A stretch of 64,000 bases of DNA from DATATV01 sp035551355 (GCA_035551355.1 DASZNF010000088.1:6675-70674), one strand, 5' to 3'; shown: positions 8,881 to 17,467, counted from the stretch's first letter. The notes: generated by a model from the letters alone, not told the origin. A program made the numbers and translations.

Positions 8881-8981
8881 CAGTCCTTTTCTCCCTGAAC
8901 GGCACACGGCCGCTCACCTAGACAACACATTCGATTACCCGAAGAACGCGCAACAGAAAGCGCGGAACCGGACGGACAGCG

Positions 8982-9824
8982 TTACTGCGACGCCGTCCAG
9001 TTCGCCAGCAACCGCAACGCCGCCTCGTCGGCCGAGCCCGGCGGCACGGTGTACACGCACATCGTCTGATCCGGATCGTCCGGGAAGGTGATCGACTCGT
9101 ACGACACCGTCAGATCACCCACCACCGGATGGTGATAACGCTTCGTCCCGTGCGTCTTCTCCCGCACGTGATGATCCGACCACCAGCGCCGGAATTCCGG
9201 ACTCTTCATCGCCAATTCCCCGACCAGACCGGTCAACCGAGGATCATCGGGATAACGCCCGGCCGCCAGGCGCAGAATTCCCACCGATTCGATCGCGATC
9301 GCCGTCCAGTCCGGAAACAATTCCCGCGCCGACTCGTCCAGCAGGATGAACCGGGCCATGTTGCGTTCCCGCGCAGGCAACGCACCGAAATCGGTGATCA
9401 ACGCCCGCGCCAGCCGATTCGTGGCCAGCACGTCCATCCCGCGGCCGAGCACGAACGCGGGGGAGTGCTCGTCCAGCGAGTCCAGCATGGCCAGCACGCC
9501 CGGCCGCACCCGCTGCGCCCGGGCAGCCCGCCGGGTCCGCTTCGGCCGCTGCCGGGTCAGGTCGAACAGGTACCCGCGCTCCACCTCGTCCAGCTGCAGC
9601 GCCCGGGCCACCGCGTCCAGCACCGAATCCGACACGTTGAGGTGGCGGCCCTGCTCCAGACGCGTGTAGTAGTCCACGCTCACCCCGGCCAGCCGCGCCA
9701 GCTCCGCGCGACGCAGCCCGGGAACCCGGCGCGCACCGCCATCGGTGGCCACGCCGATCTCCGCCGGGCTCAGGCGGGCCCGGCGCGACCTGAGGAACTC
9801 ACTGAGTTCGGCGTTCTGCTGCAC
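8982..9824 (-). CDS. XRE regulator with MmyB-type ligand-binding domain
   Basis: 280 residues. An N-terminal XRE helix-turn-helix (about residues 30-85: RRAELARLAGVSVDYYTRLEQ) is followed by a long C-terminal domain starting VRPGVLAMLDSLDEHSPAFVLGRGMDVLATNRLARAL, typical of the MmyB-like PAS-related domain found in many actinobacterial regulators. Such proteins often sit next to oxidoreductases and bind small hydrophobic ligands. Likely regulator of the adjacent alcohol dehydrogenase, by proximity only. Confidence 0.88.
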   Translation of the reverse strand: MQQNAELSEFLRSRRARLSPAEIGVATDGGARRVPGLRRAELARLAGVSVDYYTRLEQGRHLNVSDSVLDAVARALQLDEVERGYLFDLTRQRPKRTRRAARAQRVRPGVLAMLDSLDEHSPAFVLGRGMDVLATNRLARALITDFGALPARERNMARFILLDESARELFPDWTAIAIESVGILRLAAGRYPDDPRLTGLVGELAMKSPEFRRWWSDHHVREKTHGTKRYHHPVVGDLTVSYESITFPDDPDQTMCVYTVPPGSADEAALRLLANWTASQ

Positions 9825-9882
9825 CTATTCAGTATCTATGCGCATCCGGCGATGTGCCCGGCCCAAGCTGGCCCTGTCAGAC

Positions 9883-10470
9883 CTACCCGGCGGGCCCGGA
9901 CGCCGAAGCGCCGTTCGCGGTGGCCGCGCTCAGCTGACCCAGGGCTTGGTCGATCAGCGTGGTCAACGCGGTGTTTTCGGTGGTGGACCACTGGGCGTAG
10001 GCGATCTTGAACACGGCGACCGCGGTCTCCGCGGTGAGACTCGCCACCGGATCGGCCACCCCCCGCGCCCGCAGCGCGTCGACGATGACCCCGGCCAGCG
10101 CGGCCCGCTTGAGCAGCTCCCGCTCCTGCAGCTCCCGGTTGGCCGCGACGATGGCCTGCCGGCGCCGGGCCAGCTCACCCCGGTCCTCGACGATGGCCGC
10201 GACCGCGCGCAACCCGTCGGCCACCGCGTCCATCGGGGTCGCCGAGGCCGGGGCGGCCGCGACGGCGGCGGCGTAGGCCTCGGCCAGCAGGGTCTGTCCG
10301 GAGAACAGCACCTCGCGCTTGTCGGTGAAGTGCCGGAAGAACGTCCGCTTGGTCAGGCCGGCGCGCTCGGCGATGTCGGCGACCGTGGTGTCGTCGAAGC
10401 CCCGCTCGGCGTACAGCTCGAGAGCGGCCTGCTCCAGGCGGCCGCGCGCGTTGGGCTCCCATCGACTCAC
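9883..10470 (-). CDS. TetR-family repressor of the divergent SDR gene
   Basis: 195 residues. A clear TetR N-terminus (about residues 12-58: AALELYAERGFDDTTVADIAERAGLTKRTFFRHFTDKRE, ending in the TFFRHFxxK recognition helix). The C-terminal domain is of unknown ligand specificity. It is divergent from the SDR gene, with two CACCAGGTG operator-like sites in the 86-base gap between them. That arrangement strongly suggests it represses both itself and the reductase until an inducer, perhaps the reductase substrate, binds. Confidence 0.9.
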   Translation of the reverse strand: MSRWEPNARGRLEQAALELYAERGFDDTTVADIAERAGLTKRTFFRHFTDKREVLFSGQTLLAEAYAAAVAAAPASATPMDAVADGLRAVAAIVEDRGELARRRQAIVAANRELQERELLKRAALAGVIVDALRARGVADPVASLTAETAVAVFKIAYAQWSTTENTALTTLIDQALGQLSAATANGASASGPAG

Positions 10471-10488
10471 GCAGCCATCCTAGGTGAT

Positions 10489-10532
10489 GACACCAGGTGT
10501 CGTTGTCGTGCTACCGTTGACGGCACCAGGTG
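10489..10532. promoter_or_regulatory. paired CACCAGGTG operators for TetR/SDR
   Basis: A perfect palindrome GACACCAGGTGTC at 10489-10501 and a second copy of its core, CACCAGGTG, at 10524-10532, 33 bases apart centre to centre. Both lie between the divergent TetR and SDR starts. The odd centre and length suit a TetR dimer. Confidence 0.75.
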
Positions 10533-10556
10533 ACATCAAACCAGGGGAGACGAACC

Positions 10557-11303
10557 ATGACCGACCGCTATGAGGGCAAGCGCGTGGTGATCACCGGCGG
10601 CACCAGCGGCTTCGGCCTGACCACCGCGAAACAGCTGGTCAACGGGGGAGCGAGGGTCCTGGTCACCGGCCGATCGACCGACGCGCTGGAAGCCGCGGCC
10701 AAGGAACTGGGGGAGCGGGCCAGCGTGCTGCGCAGCGACGCCGCGTCCCCGGCCGACCTCGAAGAACTAGCCGAACGGGTGAAAACCGATCTCGGTGGGG
10801 TTGATCTGCTGTTCGTCAACGCCGGGGTGACCCGGTTCGTGCCGTTCGAACAGGTCGACGAGGACACCTACGACCGGTTGTTCGACATCAACGCCAAGGG
10901 CGCGTACTTCACCGTGCAGAAACTCGCCCCGCTGATCGTCGACGGCGGCGCGGTGGTGCTGACCACCTCGGTGGCCAACGTGAAGGGCCTGGCCGGGGTG
11001 AGCGTGTACTCGGCGAGCAAGGCCGCGCTGCGCTCCATGGCCCGCACCATTGCCCGCGAGCTCATGCCCCGCAACATCCGGGTCAACGCGGTCACACCCG
11101 GCCCGATCGACACCGGCATCCTGGACAAGGTCATGCCGGCCGAAGCCGCCGAGCAGACCAAGAACCAGATGCGGGAGAACAACCCGATGAAGCGGTTCGG
11201 GCGGCCCGAGGAGATAACCAAGGCCGTGCTGTTCCTCGGTTTCGACGCCACCTTCACCACCGGAGCCGAACTCGCGGTCGACGGCGGCGCCTCGCAGCTC
11301 TAG
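10557..11303 (+). CDS. short-chain dehydrogenase/reductase
   Basis: 248 residues from the ATG at 10557 with GGGGAGA upstream; the frame also opens at 10530 but inside the operator region. It has the classical SDR features: TGGTSGFG cofactor motif (about residues 13-20), NAG at about 87, the catalytic serine in TTSVANV, YSASK for the Tyr-Lys pair, and PGPIDT. It oxidises or reduces an unknown alcohol/ketone in the cytoplasm with NAD(P)H. Control by the divergent TetR is likely from the operator pair. Confidence 0.93.
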   Translation: MTDRYEGKRVVITGGTSGFGLTTAKQLVNGGARVLVTGRSTDALEAAAKELGERASVLRSDAASPADLEELAERVKTDLGGVDLLFVNAGVTRFVPFEQVDEDTYDRLFDINAKGAYFTVQKLAPLIVDGGAVVLTTSVANVKGLAGVSVYSASKAALRSMARTIARELMPRNIRVNAVTPGPIDTGILDKVMPAEAAEQTKNQMRENNPMKRFGRPEEITKAVLFLGFDATFTTGAELAVDGGASQL

Positions 11304-11629
11304 TTGCTCGCGGTCCCGTTGTCGGCCGGTCGCAGCAGGCAGGTCCGGTAGGTAGGCCGGGCTCAGCGATACGGCAGGAGAGCGTTCGATACACCTTACT
11401 TAACATAATGTCGCTTATCGGCTATACGGGATGATCGGCTTTGACCTGGAGAGAGGCGTTTGTGGACTGTTTCGGCAGTGCCGGTGCAGCGTCTCCCGGA
11501 GCTGTTGCCCACGTCCTCGTTGGGTCGCGTGGATTCTCTCGGCCGGGACCGAGACTGCTGGGCGTGGCAGCCGTGGAGGCATGTGCGACCCGAGGGGCCG
11601 GCGGGATACCCCAGCTCGGCGGACCCAAG

Positions 11630-11672
11630 GACTCCACCTAATAACGTCACAGTGACGTTATTAGGTGGAGTC
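11630..11672. repeat. perfect 43-bp palindrome
   Basis: Two perfect 21-base arms (outer end GACTCCACCTAATAACG) around a single central A. No T-tract follows in either direction, so it is not a normal intrinsic terminator. Possibilities are a recombination or resolution site, two abutted transposon ends, or a large operator. It lies 1.0 kb before the tyrosine recombinase gene. Confidence 0.8.
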
Positions 11673-11877
11673 AGCGGACGCTGAAACACTGCGATGCGAA
11701 GTTCCCCAGACTGATAAGTCGATCATGTGGGCTATCGGCAGCCCGGTCGGCTGGACCAGGCGTCATGATCGCGTCGCGCGCATGTTGTGCATGTGGTGAA
11801 TCCGGATTCGGGGCCGCGCGGATAACGACGGCGGCAGTCGGGCACTCCCCACTCGCCTGACTGACCTCCATCCGGAC

Positions 11878-11909
11878 ATTTCATGCATAACGTGCATTAT
11901 GCATGAAAT
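11878..11909. repeat. 13-bp inverted repeat, TGCAT-rich
   Basis: Arms ATTTCATGCATAA and TTATGCATGAAAT are perfect and separated by six bases (CGTGCA). The element is markedly AT-rich for this genome. It could be an operator or recombinase-binding site; no adjacent start codon is convincingly served by it. Confidence 0.7.
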
Positions 11910-12103
11910 CGTGAGCAAGATCAACTTAGCGATTCGCGCCTGTCACTGGCGTGCCGAGCCTGTCACTGGGCTGCTCTCCTACTTCCCTGCAGCTTCTCGG
12001 GGTGCTGCGGCGCGAGCCGCCGCCGCGCGGGCCAACCGCATCTTGGGTAGAAACGGCCGCTCCTCTCCCCTGCTGGCTCGGCAACGAGCGGATGCCCACG
12101 CTA

Positions 12104-12616
12104 TTAGGGGTTGGTGGGCGCGACTGTGGGCGTCGTCAGCGGAGCCGAGGTCGTACGGCTGCTTGCCGTCGTGGTCGTGGTGGTCGTCGTGGTGGTGGTT
12201 GGCGGGGCGGGATTGGCGGGCGCGGCAGCGTTGCCCGGTGGCGGGGCGGTCTGGATCCAGCGGGCGTAGCCGTTGTCGTTCTCGCAGGTGATCCGGGCGC
12301 CGTTACTGGCCAGCACCGTGCTGCCGAGTGCCGCCCGCGCGCAGAATTCGCCCGCGCGGTACCGAGTTCGCGCCAGTGGCGCCGCGTTGACCGCCGGCAA
12401 GGAAGCGGCCGCCCGGGTGGGATCGGCCAGGCGGGTGGCGACCGAACCGGTGAACGTCGGACCGGTAGCGGCCGGAGTGGCGCCAATCGCCGGTGCGGCC
12501 GTGGTCGTCCGGTTTGGCGACGGGGCCGGAGTGGTTGCCGCACAAGCGGTCAGGGTGAACAGCGCGCCGAGCGCGATGGCGGCCGCGGCGAGACGAGTGT
12601 GAATGACTGCCCCCAA
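12104..12616 (-). CDS. small secreted lipoprotein
   Basis: 170 residues from a TTG at 12616. The signal peptide (LAAAAIALGALFTL) ends in the lipobox LTAC, so the mature protein would be anchored to the outer face of the membrane by a lipidated cysteine near residue 25. Two further cysteines (EFCARAAL and ITCENDNG) could form a disulfide in a small domain, followed by a low-complexity proline/threonine tail with eleven threonines in a row. No ribosome site is seen, so it may be leaderless. Function unknown. It is divergent from the recombinase gene. Confidence 0.75.
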   Translation of the reverse strand: MGAVIHTRLAAAAIALGALFTLTACAATTPAPSPNRTTTAAPAIGATPAATGPTFTGSVATRLADPTRAAASLPAVNAAPLARTRYRAGEFCARAALGSTVLASNGARITCENDNGYARWIQTAPPPGNAAAPANPAPPTTTTTTTTTTTASSRTTSAPLTTPTVAPTNP

Positions 12617-12708
12617 GTCGCACGAATGTGGCGTTGGGACAGTCGGCTTGCGGCGCCCGAGTGTTGCCGGCGCGGCGGTTGTCGTACCTGTGCGGTATCA
12701 AGATCGAC

Positions 12709-13689
12709 ATGTTGGTGATGGACGCGCAGCGGGCCTTTTTCGCGGCTCGGCGCCCGCGGAAGGACTCTCCGCACACGACCGCGGCCTACCGGCGCGATCT
12801 GGCCGGGCTGACCACCCTGCTGGCCGACGAACTCGGGCAGCAGGCCGAGTTCCTGTCCGTCGCGGACATCACGGTGAACGCCCTGCGGGCCGCGTTCGGC
12901 GCGTTCGCCGACCAGCATGCCAAGAGTTCCGTGTTGCGGGCCTGGTCGACCTGGAACCAGTTCCTGACCTTCTGCGTGTGCGACGGGCTGTTGCCGGGCA
13001 ATCCGATGGTCGCGGTGGCCCGGCCCAAGCCCCCTCCCCTGTCCCCCAAGCCGCTGCGTGGGGAGGACACCCCCGAACGCCTGCTGGCCGCGGTCGCGGG
13101 CGGAGCGAGCCGGGCTCGGCGGCCGTGGCCGGAGCGGGATCTGCTGGTGATCGCGTTGGGGCTGGTCGCGGGGCTGCGATCGGCGGAGATCCGGGCGTTG
13201 CACATCGGATCGCTGGCCGGGCGGACCGGCGAGATGCGATTGCATGTGCGGGGCAAGGGCAATCAGGACCGGTCGATTCCGGTGCAGCCGGCCATGGAGC
13301 GGATCGTGGCGAGTTATCTGGCCTCGTGCCGGGAGCGGTTCGCGGGGCAGCGGTTCGGGCGGTCGGCGGCGCTGGTGCGGGATCATGAGGGCGAGCCGAT
13401 CGGGCGGGGTGCGCTGGATTACCTGGTGAAGTGTTGTTACCGATGGGCTGGGCTACACGATCGGGTGCCTTCGGGGGCGAGTCTGCACGCGTTGCGGCAC
13501 ACCTTCGCCACCCGGCTGGCCGAGGACGGGGCGTCCGCGTCGGAGATCATGGCGCTGCTGGGGCACGCGAGCCTGGCCACCAGCCAGAACTACATCGAGG
13601 CCACCGGGCGGGAGCAGCGGGCGGCGGTGGCCAGTAACCGCACCTACGGCACCCTGAACCAGCTGACCGCGCTACCCGACCGGTCGTGA
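12709..13689 (+). CDS. tyrosine recombinase (Xer/integrase family)
   Basis: 326 residues from the ATG at 12709 (a second ATG is nine bases on; an upstream frame to 12628 overlaps the lipoprotein promoter). An N-terminal SAM-like core-binding domain (about 10-105) is followed by the catalytic domain with all six residues: R157, K183, H260, R263, H286 and the nucleophile Y295. It cuts and rejoins DNA at specific sites as XerC/D or phage integrases do. No tRNA or obvious dif-like site adjoins it; the 43-bp palindrome lies upstream. It converges on the zinc-ribbon gene. It looks intact. Confidence 0.92.
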   Translation: MLVMDAQRAFFAARRPRKDSPHTTAAYRRDLAGLTTLLADELGQQAEFLSVADITVNALRAAFGAFADQHAKSSVLRAWSTWNQFLTFCVCDGLLPGNPMVAVARPKPPPLSPKPLRGEDTPERLLAAVAGGASRARRPWPERDLLVIALGLVAGLRSAEIRALHIGSLAGRTGEMRLHVRGKGNQDRSIPVQPAMERIVASYLASCRERFAGQRFGRSAALVRDHEGEPIGRGALDYLVKCCYRWAGLHDRVPSGASLHALRHTFATRLAEDGASASEIMALLGHASLATSQNYIEATGREQRAAVASNRTYGTLNQLTALPDRS

Positions 13690-13718
13690 GGAGCTACCCG
13701 GCCGGTCCCGGAGCCGGT

Positions 13719-14180
13719 TCAGCGCAGGCGTTCCAGGTCGCGGGCGGTGTTGACCAGTTCGTCGGCCAGTTTGCGCAGTTCGTGTCCTTCCGCGCCGTCG
13801 TCGACGGCGGTGACCACGTCCTCGGCGGCGCAGCGGAGTTGGAACAGGCGGTCCTGGAGGTCGGCCAGTTCGGTGGCGGAGAGCACCACGGCGTCCTCGG
13901 GCAGTCCGCCGCGCTGCACGGCGGTGCGGCGTTCGTAGGCGCGTTGCCGGCAGGGCTGGGCGCAGTAGCGGCGTGGCCGGCCGACCACGCGGCCCTCGTC
14001 GGGCAGGCGGCGTCCGCACCAGGCGCAGTGGCGTGGTTCGCCACCGAATGTCCGTCGGGGTCCGATTCGGTCGGTTCCGGCAGGCTGGGGATCGTTGCTG
14101 CGCACCACGGCATCATGCCTGTCCGCCGGTCCGGGTTGGACGGCGACACCCTGTCTGTCTGCCGGTGTGGTGCCGGTCAT
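13719..14180 (-). CDS. zinc-ribbon protein with C-terminal helical region
   Basis: 153 residues. The middle carries a zinc-ribbon-like cluster (CAWCGRRLP ... GRPRRYCAQPCRQRAYERR, four cysteines), followed by a helical C-terminal half (LSATELADLQDRLFQLRCAAEDVVTAV). Homologous small proteins are frequent in Pseudonocardiales and relatives but uncharacterised; the cluster suggests nucleic acid or protein binding. The start is uncertain: the ATG at 14180 lacks a ribosome site and internal GTGs are possible. A very similar cysteine pattern heads the coiled-coil protein at 40070-41314. It is convergent with the recombinase. Confidence 0.7.
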   Translation of the reverse strand: MTGTTPADRQGVAVQPGPADRHDAVVRSNDPQPAGTDRIGPRRTFGGEPRHCAWCGRRLPDEGRVVGRPRRYCAQPCRQRAYERRTAVQRGGLPEDAVVLSATELADLQDRLFQLRCAAEDVVTAVDDGAEGHELRKLADELVNTARDLERLR

Positions 14181-14224
14181 CGCAAAGCCATGTGAATTAC
14201 ACCGGGATTGGGGACACTGGCGGG

Positions 14225-15010
14225 ATGCACGAGCGGCATCCGTATCTGTCCGGTCCGTACCCTCGGGCGTTCGCGCACCGCGGTTGGCATGTGGGTGACC
14301 TGGCCGGGTTGGAGAACTCGCGGGGTGCGTTCCACCAGGCGGTGGCGGAGGGCTACCGGTACATCGAGACCGATGTGCACGCCACGTCGGACGGTGTGGT
14401 GGTGATGCACCATGACGCCACGTTGGAGCGCACCACAGATGGGCGGGGCGCGGTGGCGGAGTTGCCGTGGTCGATGGTGTCGGGGGCGCGGGTCGGCGGT
14501 CGGGAGCCGGTGTGCCGGTTGGACGAGCTGCTGGAGGAGTTGCCCACGGCGTTGTTGAACATCGATGTGAAGGCGGATTCGGCGGTCGAGCCGGTGGTGG
14601 CGACGCTGCGTCGGTGCGGTGCGTTGGGCCGGGTGTGTCTGGCGTCGTTCTCGGACGCGCGGTTGGCGCGGTTGCGGAAGTTGGGCGGGCCGGGGTTGCT
14701 GACCTCGATGGGGCCGAAGTCGGTGGCCGCGTTGTGGGCGGCGGGTCAGACCGGGGTGTCGGTGCTGGCCGGGTTGTCGCGGGGGCGGATGGCGCAGGTT
14801 CCGGTGCGGCAGGGGCCGTTGCGGGTGGTGTCGCCGGGGTTGTTGAAGGTGGCGCGGCGGTCGGGTGTGGAGGTGCATGTGTGGACGGTGGACGAGCCGT
14901 CCCGGATGGCGGCTTTGCTGGATGTGGGGGTGGACGGGTTGGTGACCGACCGGCCGGATCTGCTGCGGGATGTGTTGCGGGCGCGGGGTTGCTGGTCCGA
15001 GCGCGTCTGA
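14225..15010 (+). CDS. glycerophosphodiester phosphodiesterase
   Basis: 261 residues from the ATG at 14225. Family motifs are plain: AHRG (about 17-20), ENS, ETDVHATSDGVVVMHD-type metal-binding segment (ETDVHATSDG and VVMHHDATLERTTDG), NIDVK and the C-terminal VWTVDEPSRM. The enzyme hydrolyses glycerophosphodiesters to glycerol 3-phosphate and an alcohol, with calcium or magnesium. No signal peptide is present, so it acts inside the cell, probably in lipid head-group recycling. The start lies 44 bases from the divergent zinc-ribbon gene, with little room for a ribosome site. Confidence 0.92.
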   Translation: MHERHPYLSGPYPRAFAHRGWHVGDLAGLENSRGAFHQAVAEGYRYIETDVHATSDGVVVMHHDATLERTTDGRGAVAELPWSMVSGARVGGREPVCRLDELLEELPTALLNIDVKADSAVEPVVATLRRCGALGRVCLASFSDARLARLRKLGGPGLLTSMGPKSVAALWAAGQTGVSVLAGLSRGRMAQVPVRQGPLRVVSPGLLKVARRSGVEVHVWTVDEPSRMAALLDVGVDGLVTDRPDLLRDVLRARGCWSERV

Positions 15011-15023
15011 GAACCATGCGGGG

Positions 15024-15689
15024 TCAGGGTTTGGGGGCTTTGCCCTGCCAGGCGGCTTTCCAGGTTTGGGGGCCGAGCAGGCCGGAGTCCTTGATGCCGT
15101 TGGCTCGTTGCAGGGCGAGTACTGCGGTGCGGGTTTTGGCGCCGTAGCAGCCGGTGCCGTCGAAGGCGAAGCCGTAGGCGTTCATGCGCAGTTGCCATAC
15201 GCGCAGGGCGGGGGCGCAGTCGCCGTAGTTGTAGACCTTGCCGGGCCAGGCGGGTGTGGTGGCGGTGCCGCCGATGCTCGCGGCCTGGGCGTAGGTGGGG
15301 ACGCGGTGGCTGGCGGCGTCGCGGTCGGCGCGCAGGTGCAGGCTGGCGGCGCAGGTCCAGGGTTGCCAGCCGCGCATGCGGTAGAGGTAGAGGGCGCGGT
15401 AGTCCTGTTCGGCTGGGCTGGCCTGGTTGGGGCGGCCGGTGCCGCCGATGCTGTGCCAGGTGGCGAGGTCGAACTGGTAGGCGCCGAAGTAGTGGCCGCT
15501 GGCCGAGACGGCGGCGTAGTTGTCGCCGGATTCGCAGTTGCGCAGTTGGGCCCAGACGTTGGGGGCGGGGTCGGCGGCGGCGGTGGCGTGGGTGAGGGCG
15601 GTGGTGGTGAGTTGCAGGCCGGCGGCCAGGGCGGTCAGGACGAGCAGGCGGGCCGCGGGTCTGCCGAGTCGGCGGATGATCGTCAGCAT
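15024..15689 (-). CDS. Rpf-like transglycosylase with peptidoglycan-binding domain
   Basis: 221 residues from the ATG at 15689; a longer frame to 15782 would bury the signal peptide. Signal peptide residues 5-40 (LVLTALAAGLQLTTTALTHATA). The Rpf/transglycosylase-like domain follows (NVWAQLRNCESGDNYAAV with the catalytic glutamate, then GAYQFDLATWHSIGG), and the C-terminal 70 residues form a PG_binding_1-type domain (VWQLRMNAYGF ... RTAVLALQRANG). It is secreted and would cleave peptidoglycan glycan strands, a class tied to growth resumption in actinobacteria. It converges on the GDPD gene with a 13-base gap. Confidence 0.88.
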   Translation of the reverse strand: MLTIIRRLGRPAARLLVLTALAAGLQLTTTALTHATAAADPAPNVWAQLRNCESGDNYAAVSASGHYFGAYQFDLATWHSIGGTGRPNQASPAEQDYRALYLYRMRGWQPWTCAASLHLRADRDAASHRVPTYAQAASIGGTATTPAWPGKVYNYGDCAPALRVWQLRMNAYGFAFDGTGCYGAKTRTAVLALQRANGIKDSGLLGPQTWKAAWQGKAPKP

Positions 15690-15965
15690 GCTCGGACGGT
15701 ATGCAACGGCCTCACCAGCCACAACTTCAACTGCGAAATCTCCAGTATCAGTTATCCCCCGTGTGGGTGGGCGCGTCGACACGCCGATGGTTGGGCGTGG
15801 TTTTTTCGGCGTGGTGTTCGAACGGGTGCGCCGGTTGTCCGCTCAGCGGAGGAGTGAACGTTGGGCATCAACTCGGGCGGTTGGGGCACTTCGGATAGTC
15901 CGGGGCCGTTAGAGTCCGTGGTCTCCCGGTCCGTTGGATGGGCCGGGCGGGAAGGGCGGGCGCAG

Positions 15966-17351
15966 GTGCAGGACGCAGACGGACCCTCGATCTCGGGCGC
16001 GGAGCTGCGGCGGCAGCGGCGGGCCTGGTACGCCTACGGGTGGGCGGCGCACAGCTTCGAGACGACGGTCATCGTCGTGTTCATGAGCCGCTACTTGCCT
16101 GCGGTCGCGGAGAACGCGGTGGGCAAGAACGGCCGGTTGCATGTGCTGGGCATCCCGATCGCGCCGCAGTCGCTGTTCGCCTACGAGGTGTCGTTCTGCG
16201 CGATCGTGCTGATCTTCCTGATGCCGATCGTGGGCGCGCTGGCCGACCGGACCGGCCGCAAGCGCGAGTTGATGCTGGGGTTCGGGTATGTGGGCGCGTT
16301 GTGTTCGGTGGCGATGTGGTTCGTCTCCGGCTCGGACTGGGCGCTCGGCTCGATCCTGTTGATCGTCGGCTATCTGACGTACACCTGTGCGAATGTGGTG
16401 TTCAATTCTTTTCTGCCGGATCTGGCGGCGGCGAATGAGCGGGACAAGGTGTCCTCGGTGGGGTGGGCGCTGGGTTATGTCGGCGGCGGGATTCTGCTGG
16501 CACTGAATTTCGTGGTGAGTTTCCTGATCTCCGACCAGACGCTGGTGGCGCGGATCTCGCTGTGCTCGGCCGGGGTGTGGTGGGCGTTGTTCGCGTTGGT
16601 GCCGTTGCGGATTCTGCGCAACGCGCCGCGCGTGGTCGAGCAGCGGGCGCCGGTGACCGGGTCGGTGGTGACCGCGGGTTTCCGGCAGCTGGGTGACACG
16701 CTGAAGCATTTGCGGTTGTTCCCGTTGACGATCCTGTTCCTGGTCGCCTATTTGGTGTACTACGACGGGATCAACACGGTCATCACGTTGGCCGCCGATT
16801 ATGGTCAGAACGCGTTGAAGCTGGGTCAGACGACATTGTTGTCGGCGATTCTGATCGTGCAGTTCGCGGCGTTCGGCGGCGCGTTGTGGCTGGGGCGGCT
16901 GGCCGACCGGTTCGGCGCGAAGCGGGTGATCGGCTACAGCCTGATCGTGTGGATCGGCGTCGTGGTGGCGGCGTACTTCCTGCAGGCGGGCAGCGCGGTG
17001 GAGTTCTACCTGCTGGCGTTGGTGCTGTCGGTGGTGATGGGCGGCACGCAGGCGCTGTCCCGGTCGTTGTTCTCCAGCATGATCCCGGCGGGCAAGGAGG
17101 CGGAGTACTTCAGCCTGTACGAGATCTCCAGTTCGGGTTCCAGCGCCCTGGGGCCGTTGGTGTACGGGCTGGCGTTGCAGGAGACCGGCAGCTACCGGGT
17201 GGCGATCTTCTCGTTGATCGTGTTCTTCGTGATCGGCCTTGGCCTGCTGGTGCCGTTGAACGTGAAGCGGGCGATCGCCGCGTCGGGCAACGCGTTGCCC
17301 AGGAGTCTGGGTGGTCCCGTGGAGGTGGCTTCGGACGCGGCGGCCGCCTGA
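15966..17351 (+). CDS. UMF1-type major facilitator transporter
   Basis: 461 residues from a GTG at 15966, which follows GGAAGGG; the frame extends to a TTG at 15861 but those residues look non-coding. Twelve hydrophobic helices; RRRQWYAYGWAAHSFETTVIVVFMSRYLP-like N-terminus (here RAWYAYGWAAHSFETTV) and DRTGRKRELM after helix 2 or 3 are typical of the UMF1/Atg22-like MFS family. The substrate in bacteria is unknown. It follows the Rpf-like gene divergently. Confidence 0.88.
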   Translation: MQDADGPSISGAELRRQRRAWYAYGWAAHSFETTVIVVFMSRYLPAVAENAVGKNGRLHVLGIPIAPQSLFAYEVSFCAIVLIFLMPIVGALADRTGRKRELMLGFGYVGALCSVAMWFVSGSDWALGSILLIVGYLTYTCANVVFNSFLPDLAAANERDKVSSVGWALGYVGGGILLALNFVVSFLISDQTLVARISLCSAGVWWALFALVPLRILRNAPRVVEQRAPVTGSVVTAGFRQLGDTLKHLRLFPLTILFLVAYLVYYDGINTVITLAADYGQNALKLGQTTLLSAILIVQFAAFGGALWLGRLADRFGAKRVIGYSLIVWIGVVVAAYFLQAGSAVEFYLLALVLSVVMGGTQALSRSLFSSMIPAGKEAEYFSLYEISSSGSSALGPLVYGLALQETGSYRVAIFSLIVFFVIGLGLLVPLNVKRAIAASGNALPRSLGGPVEVASDAAAA

Positions 17352-17467
17352 GCCGCTTGTGCCCTGCTCCCCTGCCCTGCTCCCCCGGGCGCACCGGTTC
17401 CACGGCGAGTCGCGGCCACTGGCGGCCGGGGTGCGGCTGTTGAGCTTCCTGCGGTAGGGGCGGCTGG

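Larger units (their letters stand above)
11304..12103. other. 800-base non-coding accessory patch with palindromes
   Basis: No convincing gene is seen on either strand; the short open frames here lack ribosome sites and normal codon bias. Base composition drops locally (for example around 11398-11420 and 11878-11910). The stretch holds a perfect 43-bp palindrome (11630-11672), a 12-bp palindrome GAATCCGGATTC (11798-11809) and a 13-bp inverted repeat (11878-11909). The AT-rich TTAACATAATGTCGCTTATCG at about 11400-11420 is reminiscent of transposon ends, from memory only. With the recombinase at 12709, it looks like the scar of a mobile element. Confidence 0.5.

Noticed and set aside
11899..12291. 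130-codon rightward frame starting in the TGCAT repeat
   Set aside because: Tryptophan/arginine/serine-rich with no ribosome site, and it overlaps the lipoprotein on the other strand.
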